In this document: in pieces, positions 45,922 to 60,112 of the stretch
How the letters are laid out: every line of letters starts with the position of its first letter
Numbering within the stretch: the first letter of the stretch is position 1
Assembly (NCBI GenBank): GCA_016617855.1
Contig: JAECUM010009861.1
Coordinates: forward strand, 56,243 to 120,242
Length of the DNA: 64,000 bases
Source of the DNA: Megalonaias nervosa
Taxonomy: Eukaryota; Mollusca; Bivalvia; Unionida; Unionidae
Direction of reading: 5' to 3'
The notes under the pieces: generated by a model
The model's database searches: none
Told to the model about the DNA's origin: nothing
Seen by the model: the letters and a program-made list of their open reading frames with translations, nothing else
Program-made: the position numbers and the translations under genes

Positions 45922-46004
45922 CGAGTTCCTTCATAAATTGCCAGTATTTTCAGTAGTCTGCTATTTCCCCGTACCATTTAGGAAAGCGTAAGGCACATAA
46001 AGAC

Positions 46005-48250
46005 GGTTCAAAATGTTTTTATTAACTCTACTGGCCATAGAGCAGAAAAGCTCCGTTATCACGTGTTTGTTATCGCCGCTCCTCCTACACTACTTAGATG
46101 ATTGCCATGAAACTTTACATACACATTCATCCCATGGTCTACATGGTCCAAAATGAACATGGTGCTGGTTGCACATGCAGTATGGCCGCCACAGTATTTA
46201 TCTTGAAAATGTTGTTATCGCTACTCAATGAAGTCATATTAACATATCGTTTTCACTAAAAGGCTTCTTATGACCCCTAGCTGGTCATAAATGTAGATGG
46301 TGCTATGGCAACCATCTTTAACATTTTTGTTATCGCTGCTCCTCCTGCATGGATGGTCATATCACCGTATGGATTTAACTGAAAGACTTCTGATGGAAAT
46401 GTCTTGTTCATCATAAATAAAAATGGTTCTGATCTGATGTCTTATTTGGCCGACATGGCAGCCATATTGAAAATCTTGTTATCGCTATTTCTCCTGAATC
46501 AAAATGGCGTTTTCACTAAAAGACATCTTAAGATGTCTAATCGGTTCAAAACGAAATGGTGTTGGCCACAGAAAAGCTTATGGGATGGTCTATTGTCCGT
46601 CGTCAGTCGTCTGTCGTCCGTCGTTCGACTTCCGTTGTCCGTCCGTCCGTTAGCACACGTTTGTTTTCGCTACCCCTCCTAAACTACTGCGAGAATTGCC
46701 ATGAAACATTACATACACATTCATCTTATGGCTTTTATGGTCCTAAATGAAAATCGTGCTGTGCGCACATCCAATATGGCCACTACAATGGCCATTTTAA
46801 AATATTGTTATCACTAATCATCCTGAATGGGTTGTTTTATGAACATGCGGTTTTCGCTATAAAAAAAAAAGAAAAGAAAAAAAACAAACTTGCTATCCTG
46901 TCTGCTTGGTCCAAAATGAAAATGTGGTCAATCTGATGTCCGATATGGCCGTAACAGCGGCTCTCTTAAAAATCTTGTTTTGGTTATTTCTTTTACATGG
47001 TTGATATCATCTTAGGGTTTTCATAAAAATGACTTCTTCTTAAGAAAATAGTGTAAATCTGACGTCCAGTATGGCCGACACGGCATCCATCTTGCAAATC
47101 TTTATACTTCTACTCCTCCTGAATAAATGGTCGCACAAGTTTTTAATCGCTACTCCTAAACTAATTGGAGTATTGTCATGAAACTTTACATACACATTTA
47201 TCTCATGGTCTACTTCTTCCGAAATGAAAATGTTGCTGCAGACAGCCCGATCTAACCATCTTCAAAACTTTGTTATTCCTACTCCTCCTGAATGGATTGT
47301 CTATGACACGTGGTTTTCAGTAAAAACTTCTTATAATGTTCACATGCTTCAGTATGAAAATGGTGCCAATCTGACGTCCATGTTGAAAGTCTTCTTATTT
47401 GTTACTTCTCATTCGTGGATGGTAATGTAAAAATTAAATTTTCACTGATGTCGCGACTTGGTCCTATACTTAAATGGTACCGATCTGCCGTCCACTATGG
47501 CTGCCATGGTAGCCATCTTGAACATATTCTTACTGCTACTTCTCCGGCATGGATGGTCATATCAACATTGCGTTTTCACTAAAAGGCTTCTTATGAGGTC
47601 TAATTGGTTTTAAATGACAATGGTACCGATCTGACCACCAATATGGCCGCCGCAGTCACAAATTTGGTTACTCCTACCCCTTCTACATAGATAGTTATAT
47701 CAATATGGTGTTTTCACTAAATGATTTCATATGATGCCTAGCTGGTCCTAAATTGAAATGGTTCTGATCTTGCGTCCAATATGACCACCAAGGCAGCCAT
47801 CTTGACAATCTTTTTATTACTACTCCTTCGTGTAAAGTCATATCGTTCAAATAGTGTTATCTCTACTTCTTCAAAATTGATGGCTTTATCTGCAAGGGGT
47901 TTTCACAAGTATACTTCTTATTATACCTAGTGGGACCTAAATGGGAATCGTCCACTCGTACATCCAATATGACTACCACGACGACTGTCTTAAAAAATCT
48001 TGTTGTCACTACTCCCTGTAAATGGATAATCATTATCACATGTGATTTTCACCCAAACACTTCTAATGATGTGTACTTTATCCTAAATGAAAATAGTGCC
48101 ACTCTCATTTCCAATACGTGCACCACAGCAGCTAATTTGACTCAAAAGGAAGGAGTGGTCTTATCTGTCATTTGTGGAAATTCTTTTCGCCCAGTAGAGC
48201 GTCAGACCCTTCGAGGAATTCTTGTATTACTCTTTCACTTTGGTGAATTT
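46005..48250 (+). repeat. ~150-bp repeat array, right arm
   Basis: Inverted partner of 39990-42260, now in the same orientation as the arrays at 5.6, 7.3, 11.7 and 21.6 kb. Phrases such as ATGGCCGCC, ATCTTGAAAAT and TCACTAAAAG.CTTCTTATGA recur. Confidence 0.85.
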
Positions 48251-48329
48251 TAAATTTGCAAAATGTGTTGATTGTCATATTTATTCCTTTGATATAATTG
48301 CAATAAATAGTAGAAAAGTCATCTTGCTT

Positions 48330-48410
48330 GTTCAATAATAATAATAATAATAATAATAAGAAGAAGAAGAAGAAGAGGAAAAAGAACAAGAACAAGAAGA
48401 AAAAGAAGTA

Positions 48411-48442
<32 letters not shown>

Positions 48443-48532
48443 TAACAATATTAATAATAACAATAATAAGAAGAAGAAGAAGAAAAAGAAGAAGAGCAAT
48501 AAGAAGAACAAGAAGAACAAGAAAAAGAAGTA

Positions 48533-48565
<33 letters not shown>

Positions 48566-48580
48566 AAGAAGAAGAAGACT
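48330..48580. repeat. Expanded AAT/AAG trinucleotide tract, right arm
   Basis: Alternating (AAT)n and (AAG)n blocks, with a whole AAG-AAT module apparently duplicated relative to the left arm (39780-39890). Poly-Phe/Leu/Ser frames on the minus strand are artefacts. Confidence 0.9.
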
Positions 48581-50493
48581 GTCCTATACAATATTGTGAT
48601 GAAACTAGATATTTAGGAGTGTGATGTTATTATGATAGAGGTAAGTTGTGTTTCACTAGACCACTGGTTTGCCAAATTAGCCGCCTTTTATAACAGGTCA
48701 TACTTAGATGAGGTTAGAAACTCTAGGGAGTAAGAAAGCCCTTCTCTGCAGCCATGTTTCAAGCATGTTTCCCCTAAGCAGAATTATGGACTTTTAATAA
48801 GAATCATCTCTCTGTTATAACACTTAGTAAGGTTCTAATTCTACGGACAAATAGGGAAATACACTCTGTAATGCAACGCAAGGGTAGAGGTGTGTATATA
48901 CTTGTGTAAATTAGAAATAAACCTGTAAATAGGAGATTGGGTTTATAGATTTAATCTAAACCCGTCACCTTACAATATTATTAGACAAAAAGAAGAAGAA
49001 GAAGAAGATGATGATGATGATGATGATGACGACGATGATGAGATGGTGATGATGACACTAAACGTTTCTTAATTTGCTTCCTTGAATCTATTCTTAAGGG
49101 AAAGTCCATTTTGCATTTAATTGATTGCATATCGTTAGCTTGAGACTACTTTTATATAAATCTCCACACCAGAAAAGAAGATAGCTTAAATTTTTATGGA
49201 AATAAATTGCTCGAAAAGTATTGTATTCTCACCATCAATATTGCCGCCTTTAGCAACTGTCAGTGACATCTCAAAGTCGGTTTGTGTTTGCAATGGCAAC
49301 ATGCACAACTCATCCGAAACAATGGTCTTTCAGTGCTGTACACAACACTAACACTGTTTACTGACTTCTTAGACATTACTGATACTTAACCTAAAATAGG
49401 AATTAGCGTGTTTAATTTTCGTCTAAATGAGGGACGATTTACTGTTTCCTAGGAATATAGTTCCAGCGATCTCAGTATCGCCCTTTTATATTTTACTTTC
49501 AGTTGCGTTGGAAATAGTCACAAACATAAGTCATTGATATGAAAAAAGCACAGCTGAATAAAAACCAAACACAAGTCAAGGTTAAGCGTAGTTTCATTTT
49601 TGCAGTATGAACATATTTTACGCGACCAACATAATTAGTTATAGTGTGGCACTTCTGTGAACACAGGCCGATTCATGACACAATGAACCATATGAGATCC
49701 TATGATGCTTTCATATCATGCATGCATTTTACCTCTTTGATATGATGTGTGCAAGTTTCCATACATATTCCTTGGCTACATTATATAATAATATATACAG
49801 TAACCCTAGTACTACAGTATAATCATACAAGAAGTATTTTCAAGCCTTACCATGAATATTATCAGTATTGATTAGAAAGCGTTTTAACTTACATGACTCA
49901 CACTATTAATTCAGCGCCCATAGTAAACTTCTGTCAATACCATTATTTTAGAAATTCCAAATCTTATTGACTGCGCATGATCACACCTACGTTTTATCAG
50001 TTGCTACGACTCTATGGTCTAAAGATATATAACAGAAAGAAAGTGAAAGCAACACACAGAATAAAATCAACAAGCAATTTATTTTAAAACAATTAAAATG
50101 AAAAATAAAGAGGCACTTACAATATTGTGAATTAATTCCCAAATATTTAAAAGTGTCCTAAGCAAAAGTCCCAAAAATATAGAATCTTCCTAAATTCTGC
50201 AAGTCTTGGATGTCCTGATGTTTCAGTAGTCTTTAACGTCCTGATATGCCGGAATGTTGTAATTCAGAATATCTTTGAATAAGTTTGCATAAATTCCCAG
50301 ATTATATATAAATCCAAAATGAGAATGAGAATGAACACTTTACGAATTCAAATAAATCTTCAAAATAAATAATCCCGCGCTCTGATTTCCATAATGCTGT
50401 TCTAATATCTGACTACTAAAATGATTCTTCACAGACTGACCATTAGTACGAGAATGAAATATTGTTTACCAAACTGCAGAGATATGAACATAG

Positions 50494-50567
50494 ATCACAC
50501 TGCAGACGTGGTAGCGATATGACTGAACAATTTTTAAAGCTACGTTAAAAATCCAAATCACATCACA
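50494..50567 (+). repeat. SINE tail fragment (right arm)
   Basis: Mirror of 37806-37882 with the (CA)n tail lost. Confidence 0.7.
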
Positions 50568-50827
50568 TCTTTATTTATTTAGAAACAAACCAAAATCATA
50601 CTTTAGCAAGTTTGTAAGAAATGTTATGCTCCTCATGGAGATAATCTTGTAACTGCTTTGTGTCATGAACCTCCCCAAAAATTTTAAATTTTAATTTTTC
50701 TTCTAAACCTATCATAAATATAAGTGTTTTTATGTATTGTATGAAACTACAGTTAAGTTCCTTATTCATCTGCAGTACAGTCGAAAATAATCCATCTGAA
50801 TCAATTTGTTCTGTTCATATTTTTTAG

Positions 50828-51201
50828 GTAGGGAATATCTGAACCAATAGCCATTTTGCAGTGCTATCAGGAGCTTTTCTTGCAAGGTCGTCCACCGGAC
50901 GTTCAAACAGAGAATGAGACTATAGATGGTGAAACATCTGCGATTTTTATTAGCAGACAAACGCTGTTTACCGACGGCATGGAGGAAATTCAGTTCCAAG
51001 AAAACATTAGGTTTTCCCTGGAGGTTAACTTCCATGGAGAATGTGCTAGTGATCTGGGAGGTCCTAGGAAAGAGTTCTTCTTTGCCTTTGTTACAGACTT
51101 TAAAGAGAGGATGCTCACCTACGAAGATCAACAGATAATGCTGAAAAGTGAAGACGAATACATAGCACGTCATCATTATTTCTATGCCGGAGTGTTGATT
51201 G
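50828..51201 (+). pseudogene. HECT N-lobe exon (right copy)
   Basis: From ILQCYQELF through DLGGPRKEFF to YFYAGVLI, open apart from the TAG at its very 5' edge. Two bases shorter than the left copy, which is frameshifted. Confidence 0.8.
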
Positions 51202-53030
51202 GTAATAACATATATGAACAAAATAAGGAATTTTTTACATGAATCTTAGTGCCTCAAGAAAAATAATTTCAAAATAAACATGATTTTGATTTTCATGTAA
51301 ACCTGTTTTAGAAATTGCTACATCTGCTACTGAATACATTAGTATTCAGCGATTACGTCTTTTGTGAATAAAATTGGCTATCATTATGCTATTCTCCGTT
51401 AAACATTATAAAATGCGTTCTGAAAGAGAACTGTATCTATTGACTAAGAAAAATATCAGTATTTATTCTATTTAACATACGTAGAACGTTTTCGACTTGT
51501 ACGAAGTTATTCTTTTTCCTTTGGTAGGACTGAGCGTCATACAAGGAGGGCCAGTCGCTGATTTCCTTGACGGTGTCATTGAAAACTCTAAAGAAGGAGA
51601 TGCATTATCTCAATTTAAATCAGGACTGACAAGAACTGGAATTTATCAAGTAACTCACTTTTAGTGTCTTCATCTCCATAGTGCTGACTGCAGACATCTA
51701 GAGAAAATCTTGACACATAATTTTAAAACATGTTACAAATGCACAGTTTTACTGATTTCTTTCTGGTATTATTGATTGAAACTTACGGATGCAGCAAGTA
51801 CTATTCCAATTTATTTAAGCAAGATTTTTGGGGGGTTTCAGCTCATCACACAAAAAAACACTGTTAGATATCTTTTCCGGCCAATCACCCGACCTGATGA
51901 CCATCAACCGTTTGTTACACCTATTTAAAGTCGTCTTCGCACAAGAAGGTAGCACCCGGCGGGTACTGGAAGAAAATGCGTATCGCCATTTTGTGCGATA
52001 CCTGAGAGAAGTCTATGGTAAGTTGTGGGACGCATTTTTGACTTTTAAGGATATATATAGTAATGTTATAAATCATTTCAGACTACATCTATTCACAAAT
52101 GACTTCTCCATAACCACATGTGTGTACCGTAACCAAAGTTGTCAGAAACAAAACTGTAGTTTTCGAGAAAATGTTTCATCTACATGGTCCATTATTCAGA
52201 TTATACCGTTCTCCGCCTTGACAGTGTAACAAAAGTTCATTTGTACTCATTTGGTTCTCCTTTTGGTAAACAGGATTGTTCATATTTCTGATTTATTAAA
52301 TGTCTTTTTGTCATAGTGTCAAACTTGTTTGATAACAATTTTGAACATTGCCAAGCAGAACGTTTCTTCTTGATAACTATTTGTATAATGTTTTGAATGT
52401 CTAACATGTAATATGCAGTGTTAATCTCAGACTGACAATTACCGAACCAATCATACAGCCCAATTTACGAATGAGATTATCCCAGTGTCTCACATGAACT
52501 TCTAATAATATACACAATTAGTTACAAATTGTCTTTGTTATAAATTAAATATTCCTTCTTTATTCATTTTTATATGTATAATTTCCTTCATTTGAAAGAC
52601 AAATCCTGAACAAAAACTAATGGCAGTATAAATGACATGAATGAGATGTATATAATAAATCTCACAAGTTGATTTGAATATGTATTGTTTATAATTTTAA
52701 TAGCACCTCGATGGTGTCAAATATTTAAAGTCAAAACAAGACCACTATACGTATTAGCACGTATTAGCCGAAGTATAAGACTCTGATAATAGTCACACAC
52801 CATGAATAAATCTGTTAAGAACTTTGAAACTACAAATGCCCAACAAGTTTATACCAAATAATTTAAAACATTGTTATGCACGTTGTACAATTACGACGAA
52901 AGATAGACGTATTAGTAAATAGGTCTTGACATTAATAATTACATTTGAAATATTGCGTCATAGTAAAAGCATGTAAATATTACGTCATGTGTGAACATCA
53001 CTACTTACGTCCCTATTTCTGTCTTTTCAG

Positions 53031-53254
53031 CTGGAAGACGAGGACAGGACACAATAGAGAGAATTCTCAAATTCGCAACAGGGGCTTCCAGAGAACCACT
53101 TCTTGGATTCAGCATGAACCTAACAATCCAATTTGCCGAAGTGATGTTTCCATCCGCGAGCACATGTATTAATCAACCAATACTGCCTGTTGAAATTGTT
53201 GATTACGAATTATTTGATATGGCATTTCTGAGTGACTTCTTTGGGCTTGAGTAG
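53031..53254 (+). pseudogene. HECT C-lobe exon with catalytic Cys (right copy)
   Basis: Starts after GTCTTTTCAG with RRGQDTIERILKFATG and ends at TAG 53252-53254. The Thr-Cys pair of the active site is present. The mirror exon 35085-35308 is nearly identical. Confidence 0.85.
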
Positions 53255-54076
53255 GGGAGTAGGATGATATATTCGTTATACTTCACTCACTGTATTGTAT
53301 CAATAGGTAAGTCATCGGTTACTTCTGTGATACAAGAATATGCCTTGGATGTATGACGGCACAATAATTTACAGAAGAAAATCGTACATTTTTTCCGCGG
53401 AAAGTTCTCGGCAAAAGAACAAACACAAAGAAGACAAATAAACAACAATCTATTCAGAACACTTCAACTATTTCTACGACTCTATTTGTCTGTAGAATAA
53501 ATAAAGTAGTTCCTTGCAGTCGGAACTTCTCGGTTAATCATTGTTTCCTAAATAATAGAGGTGGTCAGAATGGAAGTAGCTGCATACATTCAAAGCATGA
53601 TCCGCAGGATTGATCTCGAAGTCAGGAATGTGTATGGAAACCACTTGTATATACGCCCGCTTAGAATCTTTGGTATCGCTTCCGGTCCTGTGCGATACAA
53701 TGGGACTGGGGTGGGTGGGTAATTCATACAATATGTCTGGTGATCTTTTAACGCAATCCGTGCATAGTTGACAATTGCACAAGAATATCAAAGGCTGAAC
53801 AGTTTTATGTAACGTAAGACGTGATAAAAATGCATCATTTTTAGAGAAATGCGTACTGGTTTTTCTTATTCAATCTTACATGTGCTTGCAATAAATGTAT
53901 ATAACACGTAGTTTATCTTCATAACGTTTATTGTGGCTAATTTTCTCGTTTCATTCATTTTTGGAACCTGATTCGAGATGTAGGTGTACGGTTTGGTTAG
54001 CTCAGAGTTGTTTTTTGTGTCTCGTCATCGTACTTCTGTGTCTGGTTTTACATACAACAATTGTATGATACATTAT
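53255..54076. other. Non-coding between HECT-like gene and LTR-like insertion (right arm)
   Basis: Contains the mirrored exon-like open segment (53534-53791 on the minus strand). Nothing else recognised. Confidence 0.4.
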
Positions 54077-54913
54077 TGTTACGTATATGTAATTTAATTA
54101 CTTGTTTGTTTTTTATTTTATTCCATTACATGTATTGTGATGATAACTTTATTCACTGGATTTGACATTTTTCCAGAAAATTCTGTTCAGTTCTGTTTGG
54201 CTGTAAACAAGCCAGTAGCTTGTTTACATTGTATCAATCGGTGACCTAGTTTCACTTTCTGGTAAATAACTTTCTTTTATTTTCATTCCCAGTGAAGAAA
54301 TCACTGATTTCAGTCAAGGTTATATCTGGTCTACGTGATACTAGACTTGTAGCCTAAGTGATCACGTAACCCATCACGAGGGTCTGAATTGCGTTGCAGT
54401 TAGGCTTAAAACATAGTTCATAGCGATTTTTTCTCAGTCGTAAAATATACCTTGGAGTTAAAAGGTATTTCTGTTGTTGCCAGTTTGATTTGAATTTTTC
54501 TATTTTACGGAATTAATAATTTATTTTTCCTTGAAACCATTTGTGCTCATTCGAATTCTTAGACAAAGACATTTATTGGAAATTATTCTTAATTCTAAAG
54601 CCAGATTATTATTCTTGCTGATTCAACAAGGAACCGTTGATACATTAACACAAACCAGGTTATAGAAGATGTCATCGCCTTCCATCTTGGAACTTCATCG
54701 GGATTCAAACTGTGTTTCACTTAGGATTTTTTATTGCTAGGGCTTATATTTATTAATTCTAGGATTAATTTTGGATTAGATTCATAAACCGTAAGTCCTT
54801 TTTCACATTTTTACCTTGTTTTTCTAGGAAAATAAATTATTTGTTAAATTTTACAAAGTTTGCTGGCTTCATTCTTTTCTTTGTTACTTTTGTACGAGCC
54901 TAGACACGTAACT
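54077..54913. mobile_element. Possible solo LTR (right arm)
   Basis: Mirror of 33432-34270; starts TGTTACGT and ends ACGTAACT, the last base having changed relative to the left arm. Confidence 0.45.
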
Positions 54914-55167
54914 ATATATTCTAAGTAACGTAAACAGTGATAGATAGCAAGTTCACGAGTTCTGGTCAGAGAAGACATGTAAACTGTGGATGAAAGTAAT
55001 GGCATAATTTGAGTATTTGTATTTATATATTCAATCGCTGAAACGTGTTTAATAATACAAACTATTTCGCATATTCCAAACTCATCAATCTATCATCTTA
55101 TAGTGCAAAATGTTTACTAACTTAAAAACAAAATACAAGATACTAACCAATTATCAAATCCGGGTTT

Positions 55168-55171
<4 letters not shown>

Positions 55172-55213
<42 letters not shown>
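55172..55213. repeat. (GA)n microsatellite
   Basis: Partner of 33128-33174. Confidence 0.95.
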
Positions 55214-55215
<2 letters not shown>

Positions 55216-55999
55216 CATATTGCCTTTGTAAAAACTATCATGAACAATTCGGGTGTGGGTTCATGGCACATCTGAGATTTTGCAGTAGCTGTTAAGTACC
55301 AGAGGTACTAAAAAGGCATGATTATATGGAATGATAAAAGAAAATAATTCCAAACAAAATACAATGGCAAGCAACTACGTAGTATTAAATCGAGTAATAA
55401 ATGTATTGTAGTGAAAGTTCGGGATCAATATTTGAAGTAATAATTGCAACTCTTGGTACTTTGTTTTTACTGAGTAGATTAATACCGTATGGAATTGTTA
55501 TCTGCTTAATAAATGAATCTTTTATTTAGGCTTTTTGCAATTTAAGCACCATCGGCGGTCGCATATATTTATAATTCAAAGTGTCTACATGTTCCCAATT
55601 GCAAGTATTCGTAATAGAAAAAGAGCGTTACGATGTTCATCTTAAAATTGAACGCATTTGAAATAAACATATTCATAAGAGCAGACATACACAATACACG
55701 GTGTCGTATAAATAATGATTTATATTTGACCCGGCATTCGCACAATTACGGTGTGTAGGATAATTAAACTCAAAACGTTTCTTTGTTTTTGCGGTTGTAT
55801 GAAGGTGCTATTGTAAGGAAACTTTGGTTAACTAAAATAAAATAGCGTTTAAAATTTTGAAAAATATATTTCAGACCTTGCTGTAAAATTACAAAGAAAA
55901 ACAAAGATTATTCAAAAGTAAAAAAACAAAAGAGCAACGCAGATAGATAACTGTACTGTAAGATTCTACCAAACCAAACTAATGTCTTTTCGTATGTAC

Positions 56000-56122
56000 C
56001 CATCAACATGCCACACATGGTTTGGTCCATGTGTTAGATACACCTTTCGTTGTATTCGCCGTCTTCTGAGAAGGTCAGCTCCAATAGGATCCAGTTCTCT
56101 CATCACGTGCATTACAGTATCT
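56000..56122 (-). pseudogene. Integrase-like gene, exon 5 (start of catalytic core), right copy
   Basis: Mirror of 32219-32341 with the WHVDG motif retained; the open frame on the + strand here is antisense. Confidence 0.72.
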
Positions 56123-56139
56123 CTGTTAACACACACCAT

Positions 56140-56239
<100 letters not shown>

Positions 56240-56739
56240 CAAAAGACACAAAAGCTGAAACTATAACAGGTGATGTTACTTAAATCTCTAATTTAGAGAG
56301 GTTACTTCTGACCTTAAAGCATAATTGCTTGTCAATTATTCTTGCAGAAAGATGTCAACAGACTATTTCTGTATTATTCCAAATGCAATATTTTATGCTT
56401 TGCCTGTCATATTTACGAACTGTGCAAGGAGTGTACTTTCAAAACAGGAAAAAACTTACAATATTTAACCACTAGCTCAGAGACATTCTTTCTGGCTTAA
56501 CAAACTCTATATACCTACGAATGCGTATTTTCATTTGTTGAAGAGTGTCTGTTATTTGTCTGTAGCCAACGGTGTGTGGCAAATCAGGTAATAACGACTG
56601 GAATGAAAAAGAGGAAACTATTTGCTGGATAGAAATAACATCGAAATAAATTAAAATGATAAATAAAATCGGACCCATAAGGGCAGATTTAAGATAGAAA
56701 TTTTCTCTATATATTATTCACGTAGGCTCGACGACTATC

Positions 56740-57510
56740 AGATAATAATAATAATAATAATATGGACTTAGAACATCGCATAATCTTTAGAAGCTCTAAA
56801 CGCTTTAAAGTATTATATAACACAAAGAAACATATGCAACGACAAGATTACAAAAACATATACCATGGCATTACAACACAAAATGAAGATGCCAGGTTTG
56901 CTTCGATGTCATGCATTAGTTTGGTTCTATTTATCGTACGAAGGTTTCTCGTAGTAGCAGAGATGGAGGGTTAGGGACTGGTACGGTGATATGGCATATG
57001 ACGCAGAGGTGATGAGATGCAAGTTCGTTCAATGAAGACGTTAGAACATTATCATCAGGTCAGTTAAGAATCCAGTCTAAAATGTGACCATGAAGATGGG
57101 TGGGCTGGCTAACTGACTGTTTGAGGTTGAAAATGTGAATAGAATCTAGAAATTTTGATATGTATGGATTTCCAGGACAGTCAGAGTGAAAATTTAAATT
57201 TTCAAGAATAACCAGGTTTCCGCTATCGAATTTCCATACAACAGTAGGTTAGGAAACCGCTCCAAAAACAGATTCCGCCCCGTTTTTTGTTTCTACTAGG
57301 AGGATTGCGGTAGAGGCAGAAAAATGGAGTGACCTTTGTTCCATTGTGAGTGAGGTTTGAACCAGTTTAAACTATGTGTGTTCGAAATTGATAGTTGTAG
57401 TGTATTAAAGACCGTGAATTATGGAGTTCTTTGCGAAACCCCTAGAGAGTGGCGTGGAAACGGCTTGATGGAGTAACCGGAGGGTGTTAGATCCATACAC
57501 TATGGCTCAT
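56740..57510 (-). mobile_element. Internally deleted non-LTR retrotransposon, right arm
   Basis: Mirror of 30830-31601. The (AAT)n tail at 56742-56761 is shorter than in the left arm. Confidence 0.6.
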
Positions 57511-58799
57511 CGCCTGACAACGTTTCTTGTTTTCACTACTGTTTACATTGTAAGTTAAGTTGAATGTAGTCCCAGGTTGATAAGTCTAGTGTACAATGTA
57601 GCATCGAACGCCAAGGACTTGCTATTTAATGCATTTAATGAGGGCCCATCGTAGCATAAATGGGTCGACTGGCAAGTATGACGTGATGACGTTATGTCTG
57701 AAACAAAAGACGGTTTAAGTACGAGTGGTTGAAATCGACTAAGAAGCCTAACAGTTCTTCCCTACCCACCCCAAAGAAACCTAGCAAATGAAGAAACACA
57801 CTATAACAGAACAACCAATGCATGACGAAACCACCAATGTAGATGAACACTGTCAAGAATCACATATGACATGAGAAACGGCACAAAGTCCAGAGCAGCT
57901 TCCTCAAGCCTGTTAAGCGATACGGCTCTTTGGAAAATATAAAATTACGGAAAGAGTCTAAGGTATGTTCGTGGTGGTCGTTATGATTAAATTATATATG
58001 TTGTTTCGGAACATGAAGAAATGTAACGAATGTGAACAGAGGAAAATGACATATTACGTAAACAAATGTAAAATTCAGAAATCGGTATTTATTATCATAT
58101 TCATTCATGAAAGTCTACCTGAACAATCAATTTCACTTGATTTATACTGTGAATGGTGGGTCCTCGCTTTGATGGCATTCCAGCACGTTTAAGTCTCTTT
58201 TGTATGGCGTTGGTACTGAAAGTAGTACGTTAGTATTTAGCATAAAGATCAGAAAATGGTCGTTCAGATGAAGAGGCTTGTAAGTAGAGGTGTACATAGA
58301 AAGCAAACACACAAACAAAATAAAAGACACATATATGGTACTACGCGTGAGCAGGTGAGGAATGCCGACGAAAAAGATTGATGGAACCCAAAGGGCAACT
58401 AAAACAAAGAAGATACAAGCACAACGATATAGAGAAAGATACCAAATAACTAGAATAAACTCACTGACAGAACCACACTCATCAGATGCAAAACTCTCTG
58501 CCAACAAGCGCATCCCCTTCGTAACTACACTCACTGTCAATGCCAACAGCACAGAACATATCATCAATAGGCACTGAGATATAACTGATTCTTCTCCGCA
58601 CTTACATAGTATCTCTTTCAAAGAAGCACATATGATCTCATACGAACGTACAAAAAATTAAAATATGAAATATGGCTTGTCGTATTAAATTCACAGTATG
58701 TTACATACTGAATCCCCTGAGGTGGAGCTTGTTTCGCTATAAATGTAGATGTTGCTTCTTCCCTCATTCAGAAATCTCTCGATCGATCGATCGATCGAC

Positions 58800-59118
58800 C
58801 GCTCCGGTGGCCTAGTGGTTACAGCGTCCGCCTCGGATGCGGGAGGTCGCGGGTTCTTTCCCCGGCCGAGTCATACCAAAGACTTATCAAAATGGTACTA
58901 ACAGCTGCCTCGCTTGGCGCTCAACATTAAGAGATTAATGTTAGGACTGGTCGGCCTGGTGTCAGGATATTATGACTGGGTGGGACATCATGCTGCATGT
59001 CTGCGGCATGATGCCCAAGTGCTAGACATCATTTTAAACTGTCACACTGCAGACATCGTAGCGATATGACTGAAAAATTGTTAAAGCTACGTTAAACATC
59101 TAAATCACACACACACAC
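58800..59118 (+). repeat. tRNA-derived SINE, right arm copy 1
   Basis: GCTCCGGTGGCCTAGTGG head, altered B-box (GGTTCTTTCCC), ~300-bp body and (CA)n tail running into (CT)n. Mirror of 29163-29496. Confidence 0.8.
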
Positions 59119-59213
59119 TCTCTCTCTCTCTCTTTTTCCTTATATTTACTATTCATACTGTCATCGGTGCAATCAACTAGGTGCGAAAATTTTGTTCACT
59201 TTATTGCAAGAAC

Positions 59214-59540
59214 GCTCCGATGGCCTAGTGGTTAGAGCGTCTGCCTCGGACGCTGGAGGTCGCGGGTTCGAACCCCGACCGAGTCATACCAAAGACTTAA
59301 AAAAATGATCCTAACAATTGCCTCGCTATGCGCTCAGCCTGAAGAGGTTAGTGTTAGAACTGGTCTGCCTGGTGTCAAGATAATGTGACTGGGTGTGACA
59401 TCATGCCAAATGTCTGCGATATGATGCCCCGGTGCTAGATATCACTATAAATTGTCACACTGTAGACATCGTAGCGATATGACTGGAAAATTGTTAAGCT
59501 ATACGACTGAAATTTTTTAAAGCTACAATAAAAATCCAAA

Positions 59541-59584
<44 letters not shown>
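59214..59584 (+). repeat. tRNA-derived SINE, right arm copy 2
   Basis: The best-preserved head: GCTCCGATGGCCTAGTGG, TTAGAGCGTC, a GCGTC/GACGC anticodon-type stem around TGCCTCG, and B-box GGTTCGAACCCC. A (CA)n tail ends at about 59584. TATTGCAA occurs near both ends (59201-59208 and about 59590), possibly part of a target duplication. Confidence 0.82.
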
Positions 59585-59586
<2 letters not shown>

Positions 59587-60112
59587 TCTCTATTGCAATT
59601 CAAGACCTGGGCAGAAAAATGGAATGTTAACGGCAATTGTTTTCAGGGTTTTCCAATGTTGAATCTTTACAATAAGCTACATGCATATAGCTAATTATGC
59701 TATGAACGAAGTTACTAAGGAAGTGGGCATATTTGTATTGACGATGACTGATGTAAATAGTATATAACACATATCTAAATATAACGAGCATAGGAGTAAT
59801 TTGATAAAGAATCTTAATTTTAAACAACAAAAACTAAATGTCTGGTAGTTTTCTTACAACCTGGACCAGCCATTGTTCTTAGTGTTAATTTAGATGTTCA
59901 TGAATGGTATTCTTTTTTAGAAATCTTAATGTAGGATGTTTTAATCTACCTACTCATATAAATACATATACATCTCATAGTGACTTGAAATATTCATGAA
60001 ATGCAAAAGCCTAACCTGTATTTATGATTGAAATGTGACAATCGTTACACACATATCAGATTGTATTTAAAATCAGAAATAACTACAATACAAAATTTAT
60101 TATGCACTTTAC

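Larger units (their letters stand above)
44651..53254 (+). pseudogene. HECT-type E3 ubiquitin ligase-like gene, right copy
   Basis: Exons: 44651-44803, 45170-45315, a ~5.5-kb gap with repeats, 50828-51201, 51528-51649, 51842-52017, 53031-53254 (TAG at 53252). The HECT domain is complete in outline: N-lobe SLEVNFHGECASDLGGPRKE, VIQGGPVADFL, STRRVLEENAYRHFVRYL, C-lobe LKFATGASREPLLGF, PSASTCINQP with the active-site Cys codon at 53165-53167, ending FFGLE. HECT enzymes accept ubiquitin on this Cys before passing it to substrate. Lesions: TAA at 45241-45243 where the left copy has TCA (Ser), and a TAG at 50829-50831 just after the 50827 acceptor unless the next AG is used. The phase between 51649 and 51842 does not fit, so a short exon or a frameshift is likely. 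The 5' start was not found. Confidence 0.82.

Noticed and set aside
48168..48520. Poly-Phe/Leu membrane-like proteins on the minus strand
   Set aside because: They arise from (AAG)n/(AAT)n low-complexity DNA.
59214..59290. Functional tRNA gene
   Set aside because: The A and B boxes are present, but the acceptor stem does not close and the sequence continues into a conserved SINE body with a (CA)n tail.
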